A DNA stretch of 64,000 nucleotides from Lutraria lutraria (Eukaryota > Mollusca > Bivalvia > Venerida > Mactridae). The translations under genes and the position numbers were made by a program. Position 1 is the first letter of the stretch, and each line of letters starts with the position of its first letter. The stretch spans positions 24,565,817 to 24,629,816 of the forward strand of contig OZ026835.1 in assembly GCA_964023205.1 (NCBI GenBank), given 5' to 3'. This document shows positions 52,304 through 64,000 of the stretch, piece after piece. The notes beneath the pieces are model-generated. The model was not told the DNA's origin. It saw only the letters and a program-made list of their open reading frames with translations, and ran no database searches.

Positions 52304-53491
52304 TAGTTTTTAAATAAATGCAATTCGGTAATGCAAGTACATCAATGTACATGCACCAACATACTATTATACTTACTCACCTAATTATATGTATACTGAT
52401 TCACCATGTGTCCGACTTACATACATATGTAACCGTCTATATAATTGATATTAAAACAAATTGTTACTTTAACACACGCGCTGCTTATGGAATTCACAGT
52501 AAGATACCTACGTACCATATGCACATTGCCGCCAACGACAACAACCCAACACGCAATGATAACAGTATACAGCAGCCTTGATTGGTACATAGTGCAACAT
52601 ATCAAACTAAAGCCATACGGATGGTTTCGTTACAGTAACCCCACGTGAAATGCGATTAACAATCGCTATTAATGCAGAAATGAATATTAATTAATGCAAA
52701 ACGTACACAATGCGCTGTTTCTATTTCATTTAAATTGCAAGAAACAAACGCCAAGCGATTGCGGAACTGTTTGAAGCCTGCATAACACTAACGAATGAAA
52801 AAAGAAAGAAAAAAAAGATCCGTGGCCGGCCTCGAACCCGCCTCAAAAAGTCTGTCTGTCTCGAAAGCTTTCAATGTCCGACGCTTTACCGACTGCGCCA
52901 TAGCGGCACACTGTCTGACGAGAATTGGAACATATATATCAAGATTTTTGTGCACGTGTTCGGTTGAGTGGTTTCATATTACTGTAAACTTGGCAAGTTT
53001 TACGATATCAGAAATTACTGTAAGAGACAAACATAATATATGACAAAAACATCCATTTCCCTTGGTGTCCTTGATGCTCGGTGGGTGCGTTTCCTATACG
53101 TAATTGGGTTACTTCCCTTTGTCGATGATGCACGTTTATGCGTGTTCGTTACCTTCAGGGTGTGATACAAATGAGCGCATATTACCAAATATAAATCGAC
53201 TCGACTGAATGCAATCTAAGAATGTGAAAACGAAGGAATGACATTTCAATAAAGTCGTCTTCTTACACATACCCATGCTTATATAGTTCCTACCTAGCAT
53301 GGGGCGTAGTGGGTGTTTGACACAAGACGGCCCCCAAATCAGTGGGACAGTTCTCTCCGCATATGCTTACTTACATTCTTAATTTGTTAAGTTCGCAAAT
53401 ATATGAAACACAATTTCAACGCGGTGCCTGGTCTCCCTCATTCAATTTGGAATTGTTCTGCGATTAATCGGTTCCACTATTCTCAGACTGA
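52304..53491 (+). repeat. Monomer 45, class B variant
   Basis: 1188 bp. ATAACAGTATAC, 369A, 540T, AGAATTGG, GATACAAATG and 1149A. Cassette at 52818-52907 (minus). Confidence 0.97.
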
Positions 53492-54679
53492 TAGTTTTTA
53501 AATAAATGCAATTCGGTAATGCAAGTACATCAATGTACATGCACCAACATACTATTATACTTACTCACCTAATTATATGTATACTGATTCACCATGTGTC
53601 CGACTTACATACATATGTAACCGTCTATATAATTGATATTAAAACAAATTGTTACTTTAACACACGCGCTGCTTATGGAATTCACAGTAAGATACCTACG
53701 TACCATATGCACATTGCCGCCAACGACAACAACCCAACACGCAATGATAACACTATACAGAAGCCTTGATTGGTACATAGTGCAACATATCAAACTAAAG
53801 CCGTACGCTGGTTTCGTTACAGTAACCCCACGTGAAATGCGATTAACAATCGCTATTATTGCAGAAATGAATATTAATTAATGCAAAACGTACACAATGC
53901 GCTGTTTCTATTTCATTTAAATTGCAAGAAACAAACGCCAAGCGATTGCGGAACTGTTTGAAGCCTGCATAACACTAACGAATGAAAAAAGAAAGAAAAA
54001 AAAAGATCCGTGGCCGGCCTCGAACCCGCCACAAAAAGTCTGTCTGTCTCGAAAGCTTTCAATGTCCGACGCTTTACCGACTGCGCCATAGCGGCACACT
54101 GTCTGACGAGAATCGGAACATATATATCAAGATTTTTGTGCACGTGTTCGGTTGAGTGGTTTCATATTACTGTAAACTTGGCAAGTTTTACGATATCAGA
54201 AATTACTGTAAGAGACAAACATAATATATGACAAAAACATCCATTTCCCTTGGTGTCCTTGATGCTCGGTGGGTGCGTTTCCTATACGTAATTGGGTTAC
54301 TTCCCTTTGTCGGTGATGCACGTTTATGCGTGTTCGTTACCTTCAGGGTGTGATAAAAATGAGCGCATATTACCAAATATAAATCGACTCGACTGAATGC
54401 AATCTAAGAATGTGAAAACGAAGGAATGACATTTCAATAAAGTCGTCTTCTTACACATACCCATGCTTATATAGTTCCTACCTAGCATGGGGCGTAGTGG
54501 GTGTTTGACACAAGACGGCCACCAAATCAGTGGGACAGTTCTCTCCGCATATGCTTACTTACATTCTTAATGTGTTAAGTTCGCAAATATATGAAACACA
54601 ATTTCAACGCGGTGCCTGGTCTCCCTCATTCAATTTGGAATTGTTCTGCTATTAATCGGTTCCTCTATTCTCAGACTGA
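53492..54679 (+). repeat. Monomer 46, class A with 1-bp deletion
   Basis: 1188 bp in spite of a 9-A run, because one G is lost in CCGTACGCTGG (about 53801-53811). CAGAAGCC, GGCCACC and TTCCTCTATTC. Cassette at 54006-54095 (minus). Confidence 0.97.
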
Positions 54680-55868
54680 TAGTTTTTAAATAAATGCAAT
54701 TCGGTAATGCAAGTACATCAATGTACATGCACCAACATACTATTATACTTACTCACCTAATTATATGTATACTGATTCACCATGTGTCCGACTTACATAC
54801 ATATGTAACCGTCTATATAATTGATATTAAAACAAATTGTTACTTTAACACACGCGCTGCTTATGGAATTCACAGTAAGATACCTACGTACCATATGCAC
54901 ATTGCCGCCAATGACAACAACCCAACACGCAATGATAACACTATACAGCAGCCTTGATTGGTACATAGTGCAACATATCAAACTAAAGCCATACGGCTGG
55001 TTTCGTTACAGTAACCCCACGTGAAATGCGATTAACAATCGCTATTATTGCAGAAATGAATATTAATTAATGCAAAACGTACACAATGCGCTGTTTCTAT
55101 TTCATTTAAATTGCAAGAAACAAACGCCAAGCGATTGCGGAACAGTTTGAAGCCTGCATAACACTAACGAATGAAAAAAGAAAGAAAAAAAAAGATCCGT
55201 GGCCGGCCTCGAACCCGCCTCAAAAAGTCTGTCTGTCTCGAAAGCTTTCAATGTCCGACGCTTTACCGACTGCGCCATAGTGGCACTCTGTCTGACGAGA
55301 ATCTGAACATATATATCAAGATTTTTGTGCACGTGTTCGGTTGAGTGGTTTCATATTACTGTAAACTTGGCAAGTTTTAAGATATCAGAAATTACTGTAA
55401 GAGACAAACATAATATATGACAAAAACATCCATTTCCCTTGGTGTCCTTGATGCTCGGTGGGTGCGTTTCCTATACGTAATTGGGTTACTTCCCTTTGTC
55501 GATGATGCACGTTTATGCGTGTTCGTTACCTTCAGGGTGTGATAAAAATGAGCGCATATTACCAAATATAAATCGACTCGACTGAATGCAATCTAAGAAT
55601 GTGAAAACGAAGGAATGACATTTCAATAAAGTCGTCTTCTTACACATACCCATGCTTATATAGTTCCTACCTAGCATGGGGCGTAGTGGGTGTTTGACAC
55701 AAGACGGCCCCCAAATCAGTGGGACAGTTCTCTCCGCATATGCTTACTTACATTCTTAATTTGTTAAGTTCGCAAATATATGAAACACAATTTCAACGCG
55801 GTGCCTGGTCTCCCTCATTCAATTTGGACTTGTTCTGCGATTAATCGGTTCCACTATTCTCAGACTGA
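54680..55868 (+). repeat. Monomer 47, class C with 540T
   Basis: 1189 bp. CCAATGACAAC, GGCACTCTG and GAATCTGAAC. It combines the B-type 540T with an otherwise C pattern. Cassette at 55195-55284 (minus). Confidence 0.97.
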
Positions 55869-57057
55869 TAGTTTTTAAATAAATGCAATTCGGTAATGCA
55901 AGTACATCAATGTACATGCACCAACATACTATTATACTTACTCACCTAATTATATGTATACTGATTCACCATGTGTCCGACTTACATACATATGTAACCG
56001 TCTATATAATTGATATTAAAACAAATTGTTACTTTAACACACGCGCTGCTTATGGAATTCACAGTAAGATACCTACGTACCATATGCACATTGCCGCCAA
56101 CGACAACAACCCAACACGCAATGATAACACTATACAGCAGCCTTGATTGGTACATAGTGCAACATATCAAACTAAAGCCATACGGCTGGTTTCGTTACAG
56201 TAACCCCACGTGAAATGCGATTAACAATCGCTATTATTGCAGAAATGAATATTAATTAATGCAAAACGTACACAATGCGCTGTTTCTATTTCATTTAAAT
56301 TGCAAGAAACAAACGCCAAGCGATTGCGGAACTGTTTGAAGCCTGCATAACACTAACGAATGAAAAAAGAAAGAAAAAAAAAGATCCGTGGCCGGCCTCG
56401 AACCCGCCACAAAAAGTCTGTCTGTCTCGAAAGCTTTCAATGTCCGACGCTTTACCGACTGCGCCATAGAGGCACACTGTCTGACGAGAATCGGAACATA
56501 TATATCAAGATTTTTGTACGCGTGTTCGGTTGAGTGGTTTCATATTACTGTAAACTTGGCAAGTTTTACGATATCAGAAATTACTGTAAGAGACAAACAT
56601 AATATATGACAAAAACATCCATTTCCCTTGGTGTCCTTGATGCTCGGTGGGTGCGTTTCCTATACGTAATTGGGTTACTTCCCTTTGTCGATGATGCACG
56701 TTTATGTGTGTTCGTTACCTTCAGGGTGTGATAAAAATGAGCGCATATTACCAAATATAAATCGACTCGACTGAATGCAATCTAAGAATGTGAAAACGAA
56801 GGAATGACATTTCAATAAAGTCGTCTTCTTACACATACCCATGCTTATATAGTTCCTACCTAGCATGGGGCGTAGTGGGTGTTTGACACAAGACGGCCCC
56901 CAAATCAGTGGGACAGTTCTCTCCGCATATGCTTACTTACATTCTTAATGTGTTAAGTTCGCAAATATATGAAACACAATTTCAACGCGGTGCCTGGTCT
57001 CCCTCATTCAATTTGGAATTGTTCTGCTATTAATCGGTTCCACTATTCTCAGACTGA
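55869..57057 (+). repeat. Monomer 48, E-like
   Basis: 1189 bp. CATAGAGGC, TTTGTACGCGTG (loses the second CACGTG), TTATGTGTGTTC and class-A tail. Precedes an F copy, as monomers 19 and 34 do. Cassette at 56384-56473 (minus). Confidence 0.96.
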
Positions 57058-58245
57058 TAGTTTTTAAATAAATGCAATTCGGTAATGCAAGTACATCAAT
57101 GTACATGCACCAACATATTATTATACTTACTCACCTAATTATATGTATACTGATTCACCATGTGTCCGACTTACATACATATGTAACCGTCTATATAATT
57201 GATATTAAAACAAATTGTTACTTTAACACACGCGCTGTTTATGGAATTCACAGTAAGATACCTACGTACCATATGCACATTGCCGCCAACGACAACAACC
57301 CAACACGCAATGATAACACTATAGAGCCGCCTTTGTTGGTACATAGTGCGCCATATCAAACTAAAGCCATACGGCTGGTTTCGTTACAGTAACCCCACGT
57401 GAAATGCGATTAACAATCGCTATTATTGCAGAAATGAATATTAATTAATGCAAAACGTACACAATGCGCTGTTTCTATTTCATTTAAATTGCAAGAAACA
57501 AACGCCAAGCGATTGCGGAACTGTTTGAAGCCTGCATAACACTAACGAATGAAAAAAGAAAGAAAAAAAAAGATCCGTTGCCGGCCTCGAACCCGCCACA
57601 AAAATCTGTCTGTCTCGAAAGCTTTCAATGTCCGACGCTTTACCGACTGCGCCATAGCGGCACACTGTCTGACGAGAATCGGAACATATATATCAAGATT
57701 TTTGTGCACGTGTTCGGTTGAGTGGTTTCATATTACTGTAAACTTGGCAAGTTTTACGATATCAGAAATTACTGTAAGAGACAAACATAATATATGACAA
57801 AAACATCCATTTCCCTTGGTGTCCTTGATGCTCGGTGGGTGCGTTTCCTATACGTAATTGGGTTACTTCCCTTTGTCGGTGATGCACGTTTATGCGTGTT
57901 CGTTACCTTCAGGGTGTGATAAAAATGAGCGCATATTACCAAATATAAATCGACTCGACTGAATGCAATCTAAGAATGTGAAAACGAAGGAATGACATTT
58001 CAATAAAGTCGTCTTCTTACACATACCCATGCTTATATAGTTCCTACCTAGCATGGGGCGTAGTGGGTGTTTGACACAAGACGGCCCCCAAATCAGTGGG
58101 ACAGTTCTCTCCGCATATGCTTATTTACATTCTTAATGTGTTAAGTTCGCAAATATATGAAACACAATTTCAACGCGGTGCCTGGTCTCCCTCATTCAAT
58201 TTGGAATTGTTCTGCTATTAATCGGTTCCACTATTCTCAGACTGA
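57058..58245 (+). repeat. Monomer 49, class F
   Basis: 1188 bp. ACATATTATTATAC, GCTGTTTATGG, ATAGAGCCGCCTTTG, AGTGCGCCAT and CCGTTGCC, plus a 1-bp deletion in the cassette (AAAAATCTG). Cassette at 57573-57661 (minus). Confidence 0.97.
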
Positions 58246-59434
58246 TAGTTTTTAAATAAATGCAATTCGGTAATGCAAGTACATCAATGTACATGCACCA
58301 ACATACTATTATACTTACTCACCTAATTATATGTATACTGATTCACCATGTGTCCGACTTACATACATATGTAACCGTCTATATAATTGATATTAAAACA
58401 AATTGTTACTTTAACACACGCGCTGCTTATGGAATTCACAGTAAGATACCTACGTACCATATGCACATTGCCGCCAACGACAACAACCCAACACGCAATG
58501 ATAACACTATACAGCAGCCTTGATTGGTACATAGTGCAACATATCAAACTAAAGCCATACGGATGGTTTCGTTACAGTAACCCCACGTGAAATGCGATTA
58601 ACAATCGCTATTATTGCAGAAATGAATATTAATTAATGCAAAACGTACACAATGCGCTGTTTCTATTTCATTTAAATTGCAAGAAACAAACGCCAAGCGA
58701 TTGCGGAACTGTTTGAAGCCTGCATAACACTAACGAATGAAAAAAGAAAGAAAAAAAAAGATCCGTGGCCGGCCTCGAACCCGCCTCAAAAAGTCTGTCT
58801 GTCTCGAAAGCTTTCAATGTCCGACGCTTTACCGACTGCGCCATAGCGGCACACTGTCTGACGAGAATCGGAACATATATATCAAGATTTTTGGGCACGT
58901 GTTCGGTTGAGTGGTTTCATATTACTGTAAACTTGGCAAGTTTTACGATATCAGAAATTACTGTAAGAGACAAACATAATATATGACAAAAACATCCATT
59001 TCCCTTGGTGTCCTTGATGCTCGGTGGGTGCGTTTCCTATACGTAATTGGGTTACTTCCCTTTGTCGATGATGCACGTTTATGCGTGTTCGTTACCTTCA
59101 GGGTGTGATAAAAATGAGCGCATATTACCAAATATAAATCGACTCGACTGAATGCAATCTAAGAATGTGAAAACGAAGGAATGACATTTCAATAAAGTCG
59201 TCTTCTTACACATACCCATGCTTATATAGTTCCTACCTAGCATGGGGCGTAGTGGGTGTTTGACACAAGACGGCCCCCAAATCAGTGGGACAGTTCTCTC
59301 CGCATATGCTTACTTACATTCTTAATTTGTTAAGTTCGCAAATATATGAAACACAATTTCAACGCGGTGCCTGGTCTCCCTCATTCAATTTGGACTTGTT
59401 CTGCGATTAATCGGTTCCACTATTCTCAGACTGA
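58246..59434 (+). repeat. Monomer 50, class B
   Basis: 1189 bp. Matches monomers 2 and 44. Cassette at 58761-58850 (minus). Confidence 0.97.
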
Positions 59435-60623
59435 TAGTTTTTAAATAAATGCAATTCGGTAATGCAAGTACATCAATGTACATGCACCAACATACTATTA
59501 TACTTACTCACCTAATTATATGTATACTGATTCAACATGTGTCCGACTTACATACATATGTAACCGTCTATATAATTGATATTAAAACAAATTGTTACTT
59601 TAACACACGCGCTGCTTATGGAATTCACAGTAAGATACCTACGTACCATATGCACATTGCCGCCAACGACAACAACCCAACACGCAATGATAACACTATA
59701 CAGCAGCCTTGATTGGTACATAGTGCAACATATCAAACTAAAGCCATACGGCTGGTTTCGTTACAGTAACCCCACGTGAAATTCGATTAACAATCGCTAT
59801 TAATGCAGAAATGAATATTAATTAATGCAAAACGTACACAATGCGCTGTTTCTATTTCATTTAAATTGCAAGAAACAAACGCCAAGCGATTGCGGAACTG
59901 TTTGAAGCCTGCATAACACTAACGAATGAAAAAAGAAAGAAAAAAAAAGATCCGTGGCCGGCCTCGAACCCGCCACAAAAAGTCTGTCTGTCTCGAAAGC
60001 TTTCAATGTCCGACGCTTTACCGACTGCGCCATAGCGGCACACTGTCTGACGAGAATCGGAACATATATATCAAGATTTTTGTGCACGTGTTCGGTTGAG
60101 TGGTTTCATATTACTGTAAACTTGGCAAGTTTTACGATATCAGAAATTACTGTAAGAGACAAACATAATATATGACAAAAACATCCATTTCCCTTGGTGT
60201 CCTTGATGCTCGGTGGGTGCGTTTCCTATACGTAATTGGGTTACTTCCCTTTGTCGGTGATGCACGTTTATGCGTGTTCGTTACCTTCAGGGTGTGATAA
60301 AAATGAGCGCATATTACCAAATATAAATCGACTCGACTGAATGCAATCTAAGAATGTGAAAACGAAGGAATGACATTTCAATAAAGTCGTCTTCTTACAC
60401 ATACCCATGCTTATATAGTTCCTACCTAGCATGGGGCGTAGTGGGTGTTTGACACAAGACGGCCCCCAAATCAGTGGGACAGTTCTCTCCGCATATGCTT
60501 ACTTACATTCTTAATGTGTTAAGTTCGCAAATATATGAAACACAATTTCAACGCGGTGCCTGGTCTCCCTCATTCAATTTGGAATTGTTCTGCTATTAAT
60601 CGGTTCCACTATTCTCAGACTGA
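59435..60623 (+). repeat. Monomer 51, A-like
   Basis: 1189 bp. TTCAACATGTG, AATTCGATT and 369A, shared with monomer 53; class-A tail. Cassette at 59950-60039 (minus). Confidence 0.97.
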
Positions 60624-61812
60624 TAGTTTTTAAATAAATGCAATTCGGTAATGCAAGTACATCAATGTACATGCACCAACATACTATTATACTTACTCAC
60701 CTAATTATATGTATACTGATTCACCATGTGTCCGACTTACATACATATGTAACCGTCTATATAATTGATATTAAAACAAATTGTTACTTTAACACACGCG
60801 CTGCTTATGGAATTCACAGTAAGATACCTACGTACCATATGCACATTGCCGCCAACGACAACAACCCAACACGCAATGATAACACTATACAGCAGCCTTG
60901 ATTGGTACATAGTGCAACATATCAAACTAAAGCCATACGGCTGGTTTCGTTACAGTAACCCCACGTGAAATGCGATTAACAATCGCTATTATTGCAGAAA
61001 TGAATATTAATTAATGCAAAACGTACACAATGCGCTGTTTCTATTTCATTTAAATTGCAAGAAACAAACGCCAAGCGATTGCGGAACAGTTTGAAGCCTG
61101 CATAACACTAACGAATGAAAAAAGAAAGAAAAAAAAAGATCCGTGGCCGGCCTCGAACCCGCCACAAAAAGTCTGTCTGTCTCGAAAGCTTTCAATGTCC
61201 GACGCTTTACCGACTGCGCCATAGTGGCACACTGTCTGACGAGAATCGGAACATATATATCAAGATTTTTGTGCACGTGTTCGGTTGAGTGGTTTCATAT
61301 TACTGTAAACTTGGCAAGTTTTAAGATATCAGAAATTACTGTAAGAGACAAACATAATATATGACAAAAACATCCATTTCCCTTGGTGTCCTTGATGCTC
61401 GGTGGGTGCGTTTCCTATACGTAATTGGGTTACTTCCCTTTGTCGATGATGCACGTTTATGCGTGATCGTTACCTTCAGGGTGTGATACAAATGAGCGCA
61501 TATTACCAAATATAAATCGACTCGACTGAATGCAATCTAAGAATGTGAAAACGAAGGAATGACATTTCAATAAAGTCGTCTTCTTACACATACCCATGCT
61601 TATATAGTTCCTACCTAGCATGGGGCGTAGTGGGTGTTTGACACAAGACGGCCCCCAAATCAGTGGGACAGTTCTCTCCGCATATGCTTACTTACATTCT
61701 TAATTTGTTAAGTTCGCAAATATATGAAACACAATTTCAACGCGGTGCCTGGTCTCCCTCATTCAATTTGGAATTGTTCTGCGATTAATCGGTTCCACTA
61801 TTCTCAGACTGA
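60624..61812 (+). repeat. Monomer 52, class C with B-like tail
   Basis: 1189 bp. C through 700A, then GCGTGATCG, GATACAAATG and 1149A with 1159G. Cassette at 61139-61228 (minus). Confidence 0.96.
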
Positions 61813-63001
61813 TAGTTTTTAAATAAATGCAATTCGGTAATGCAAGTACATCAATGTACATGCACCAACATACTATTATACTTACTCACCTAATTATATG
61901 TATACTGATTCAACATGTGTCCGACTTACATACATATGTAACCGTCTATATAATTGATATTAAAACAAATTGTTACTTTAACACACGCGCTGCTTATGGA
62001 ATTCACAGTAAGATACCTACGTACCATATGCACATTGCCGCCAACGACAACAACCCAACACGCAATGATAACACTATACAGCAGCCTTGATTGGTACATA
62101 GTGCAACATATCAAACTAAAGCCATACGGCTGGTTTCGTTACAGTAACCCCACGTGAAATTCGATTAACAATCGCTATTAATGCAGAAATGAATATTAAT
62201 TAATGCAAAACGTACACAATGCGCTGTTTCTATTTCATTTAAATTGCAAGAAACAAACGCCAAGCGATTGCGGAACTGTTTGAAGCCTGCATAACACTAA
62301 CGAATGAAAAAAGAAAGAAAAAAAAAGATCCGTGGCCGGCCTCGAACCCGCCTCAAAAAGTCTGTCTGTCTCGAAAGCTTTCAATGTCCGACGCTTTACC
62401 GACTGCGCCATAGCGGCACACTGTCTGACGAGAATCGGAACATATATATCAAGATTTTTGTGCACGTGTTCGGTTGAGTGGTTTCATATTACTGTAAACT
62501 TGGCAAGTTTTACGATATCAGAAATTACTGTAAGAGACAAACATAATATATGACAAAAACATCCATTTCCCTTGGTGTCCTTGATGCTCGGTGGGTGCGT
62601 TTCCTATACGTAATTGGGTTACTTCCCTTTGTCGATGATGCACGTTTATGCGTGTTCGTTACCTTCAGGGTGTGATACAAATGAGCGCATATTACCAAAT
62701 ATAAATCGACTCGACTGAATGCAATCTAAGAATGTGAAAACGAAGGAATGACATTTCAATAAAGTCGTCTTCTTACACATACCCATGCTTATATAGTTCC
62801 TACCTAGCATGGGGCGTAGTGGGTGTTTGACACAAGACGGCCCCCAAATCAGTGGGACAGTTCTCTCCGCATACGCTTACTTACATTCTTAATTTGTTAA
62901 GTTCGCAAATATATGAAACACAATTTCAACGCGGTGCCTGGTCTCCCTCATTCAATTTGGAATTGTTCTGCGATTAATCGGTTCCACTATTCTCAGACTG
63001 A
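61813..63001 (+). repeat. Monomer 53, B-like
   Basis: 1189 bp. Front as monomer 51, then 540T, GATACAAATG and GCATACGCTT. Cassette at 62328-62417 (minus). Confidence 0.96.
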
Positions 63002-64000
63002 TAGTTTTTAAATAAATGCAATTCGGTAATGCAAGTACATCAATGTACATGCACCAACATACTATTATACTTACTCACCTAATTATATGTATACTGATTC
63101 ACCATGTGTCTGACTTACATACATATGTAACCGTCTATATAATTGATATTAAAACAAATTGTTACTTTAACACACGCGCTGCTTATGGAATTCACAGTAA
63201 GAGACCTACGTACCATATGCACATTGCCGCCAACGACAACAACCCAACACGCAATGATAACACTATACAGAAGCCTTGATTGGTACATAGTGCAACATAT
63301 CAAACTAAAGCCATACGGCTGGTTTCGTTACAGTAACCCCACGTGAAATGCGATTAACAATCGCTATTATTGCAGAAATGAATATTAATTAATGCAAAAC
63401 GTACACAATGCGCTGTTTCTATTTCATTTAAATTGCAAGAAACAAACGCCAAGCGATTGCGGAACTGTTTGAAGCCTGCATAACACTAACGAATGAAAAA
63501 AGAAAGAAAAAAAAAGATCCGTGGCCGGCCTCGAACCCGCCACAAAAAGTCTGTCTGTCTCGAAAGCTTTCAATGTCCGACGCTTTACCGACTGCGCCAT
63601 AGCGGCACACTGTCTGACGAGAATCGGAACATATATATCAAGATTTTTGTGCACGTGTTCGGTTGAGTGGTTTCATATTACTGTAAACTTGGCAAGTTTT
63701 ACGATATCAGAAATTACTGTAAGAGACAAACATAATATATGACAAAAACATCCATTTCCCTTGGTGTCCTTGATGCTCGGTGGGTGCGTTTCCTATACGT
63801 AATTGGGTTACTTCCCTTTGTCGGTGATGCACGTTTATGCGTGTTCGTTACCTTCAGGGTGTGATAAAAATGAGCGCATATTACCAAATATAAATCGACT
63901 CGACTGAATGCAATCTAAGAATGTGAAAACGAAGGAATGACATTTCAATAAAGTCGTCTTCTTACACATACCCATGCTTATATAGTTCCTACCTAGCATG
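63002..64000 (+). repeat. Monomer 54, A-like, cut by the window end
   Basis: First 999 bp only. GTGTCTGAC, AAGAGACC, CAGAAGCC and 822G. Cassette at 63517-63606 (minus). The window ends inside the strong hairpin. Confidence 0.96.

Larger units (their letters stand above)
1..64000 (+). repeat. Satellite DNA array, about 1188.7-bp monomer, 53.8 copies, head to tail
   Basis: The same roughly 1.19-kb sequence, starting here at TAGTTTTTAAATAAATG, recurs at 1, 1189, 2378, 3567 and so on to 63002 without interruption. Copies differ by only a few substitutions and by the length of one A run. Class names in later entries use these sites in copy-1 numbering. Class A: 540A, 601C, 822G, 1081G, 1149A, 1159T. 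Class B: 318A, 540T, 601C, 822A, 1081T, 1159G. Class C: 318C, 465A, 540A, 601T, 700A, 822A, 1081T, 1149C, 1159G. Class D: 239A, 251T, 278G, 381T, 1010A, 1121A, 1185A. Class E: TGTGTG near 836. Class F: a cluster of changes near 264-290. Copies with a longer A run shift by one or two bases after 513. The start point of the monomer is arbitrary. No transposase, reverse transcriptase, rRNA or structural gene was seen in any frame. Confidence 0.99.

Noticed and set aside
1..64000. CRISPR array
   Set aside because: The repeated unit is over 1 kb with no unique spacers, and the DNA looks eukaryotic.
1..64000. rDNA, histone, snRNA or spliced-leader gene cluster
   Set aside because: Tandem arrays of this size suggest such genes, but I found no recognisable rRNA, histone, U-snRNA or known spliced-leader sequence in the monomer.
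1..64000. Whole array as an assembly artefact
   Set aside because: Copies carry many different private variants in an ordered pattern, which a simple collapsed or looped assembly would not create. Only the twin monomers at 45172-47549 remain suspicious.

Overview
The window is one uninterrupted head-to-tail satellite DNA array and contains no conventional gene. A monomer of 1188 or 1189 bp (1190 and 1191 bp in a few copies; mean about 1188.7 bp) is repeated from base 1 to base 64000. There are 53 complete copies plus a 999-bp partial copy at 63002-64000. Both window edges lie inside the array, so the true array is longer. All copies have the same orientation. I see no insertion, inversion or unrelated spacer between copies.

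Organism: almost certainly a eukaryote. Reasons are the long, highly homogenised tandem repeat, and a tRNA-like segment with RNA polymerase III A and B boxes and a T-run terminator on the minus strand of every monomer. There is no bacterial coding density. The monomer is AT-rich but keeps many CpG dinucleotides, which fits an invertebrate genome or lightly methylated DNA better than a methylated vertebrate satellite. That is inference, and I cannot name the species or the satellite family.

Monomer anatomy (positions for copy 1): a near-palindrome at 29-52; a perfect short hairpin at 349-363; the tRNA-like Pol III cassette on the minus strand at 515-604, followed by T8 and T6 runs (506-513 and 495-500); two CACGTG E-box palindromes (339-344 and 650-655); an AATAAA at 945-950; a strong 8-bp-stem hairpin with a TATA-like loop at 969-1000; and an AT-rich junction with the next copy. 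Many short ORFs recur in each copy, but they are repeat-borne and I do not call them genes.

Array architecture is the most informative part. Diagnostic single-base variants sort monomers into classes A, B, C, D, E and F, and these recur in order. An A-B-C trimer (3566 bp) occurs at 1-3566, 3567-7132, 15451-19016, 30906-34471 and 34472-38037. A two-monomer unit (2377 bp) is repeated at 47550-49926 and 49927-52303. Two adjacent monomers at 45172-47549 look identical. At larger scale, the 12-monomer block 9510-23774 is recognisable again as the 15-monomer block 23775-41605, with local gains and losses of monomers. An E-F pair recurs at 21395, 39226 and 55869, that is 15 and 14 monomers apart. 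Several monomers are mosaics of two classes. One of them (33283-34471) records the unequal exchange that duplicated an A-B-C trimer. Together this is a young, actively turning-over higher-order-repeat array built on a monomer that captured a tRNA-derived Pol III unit.
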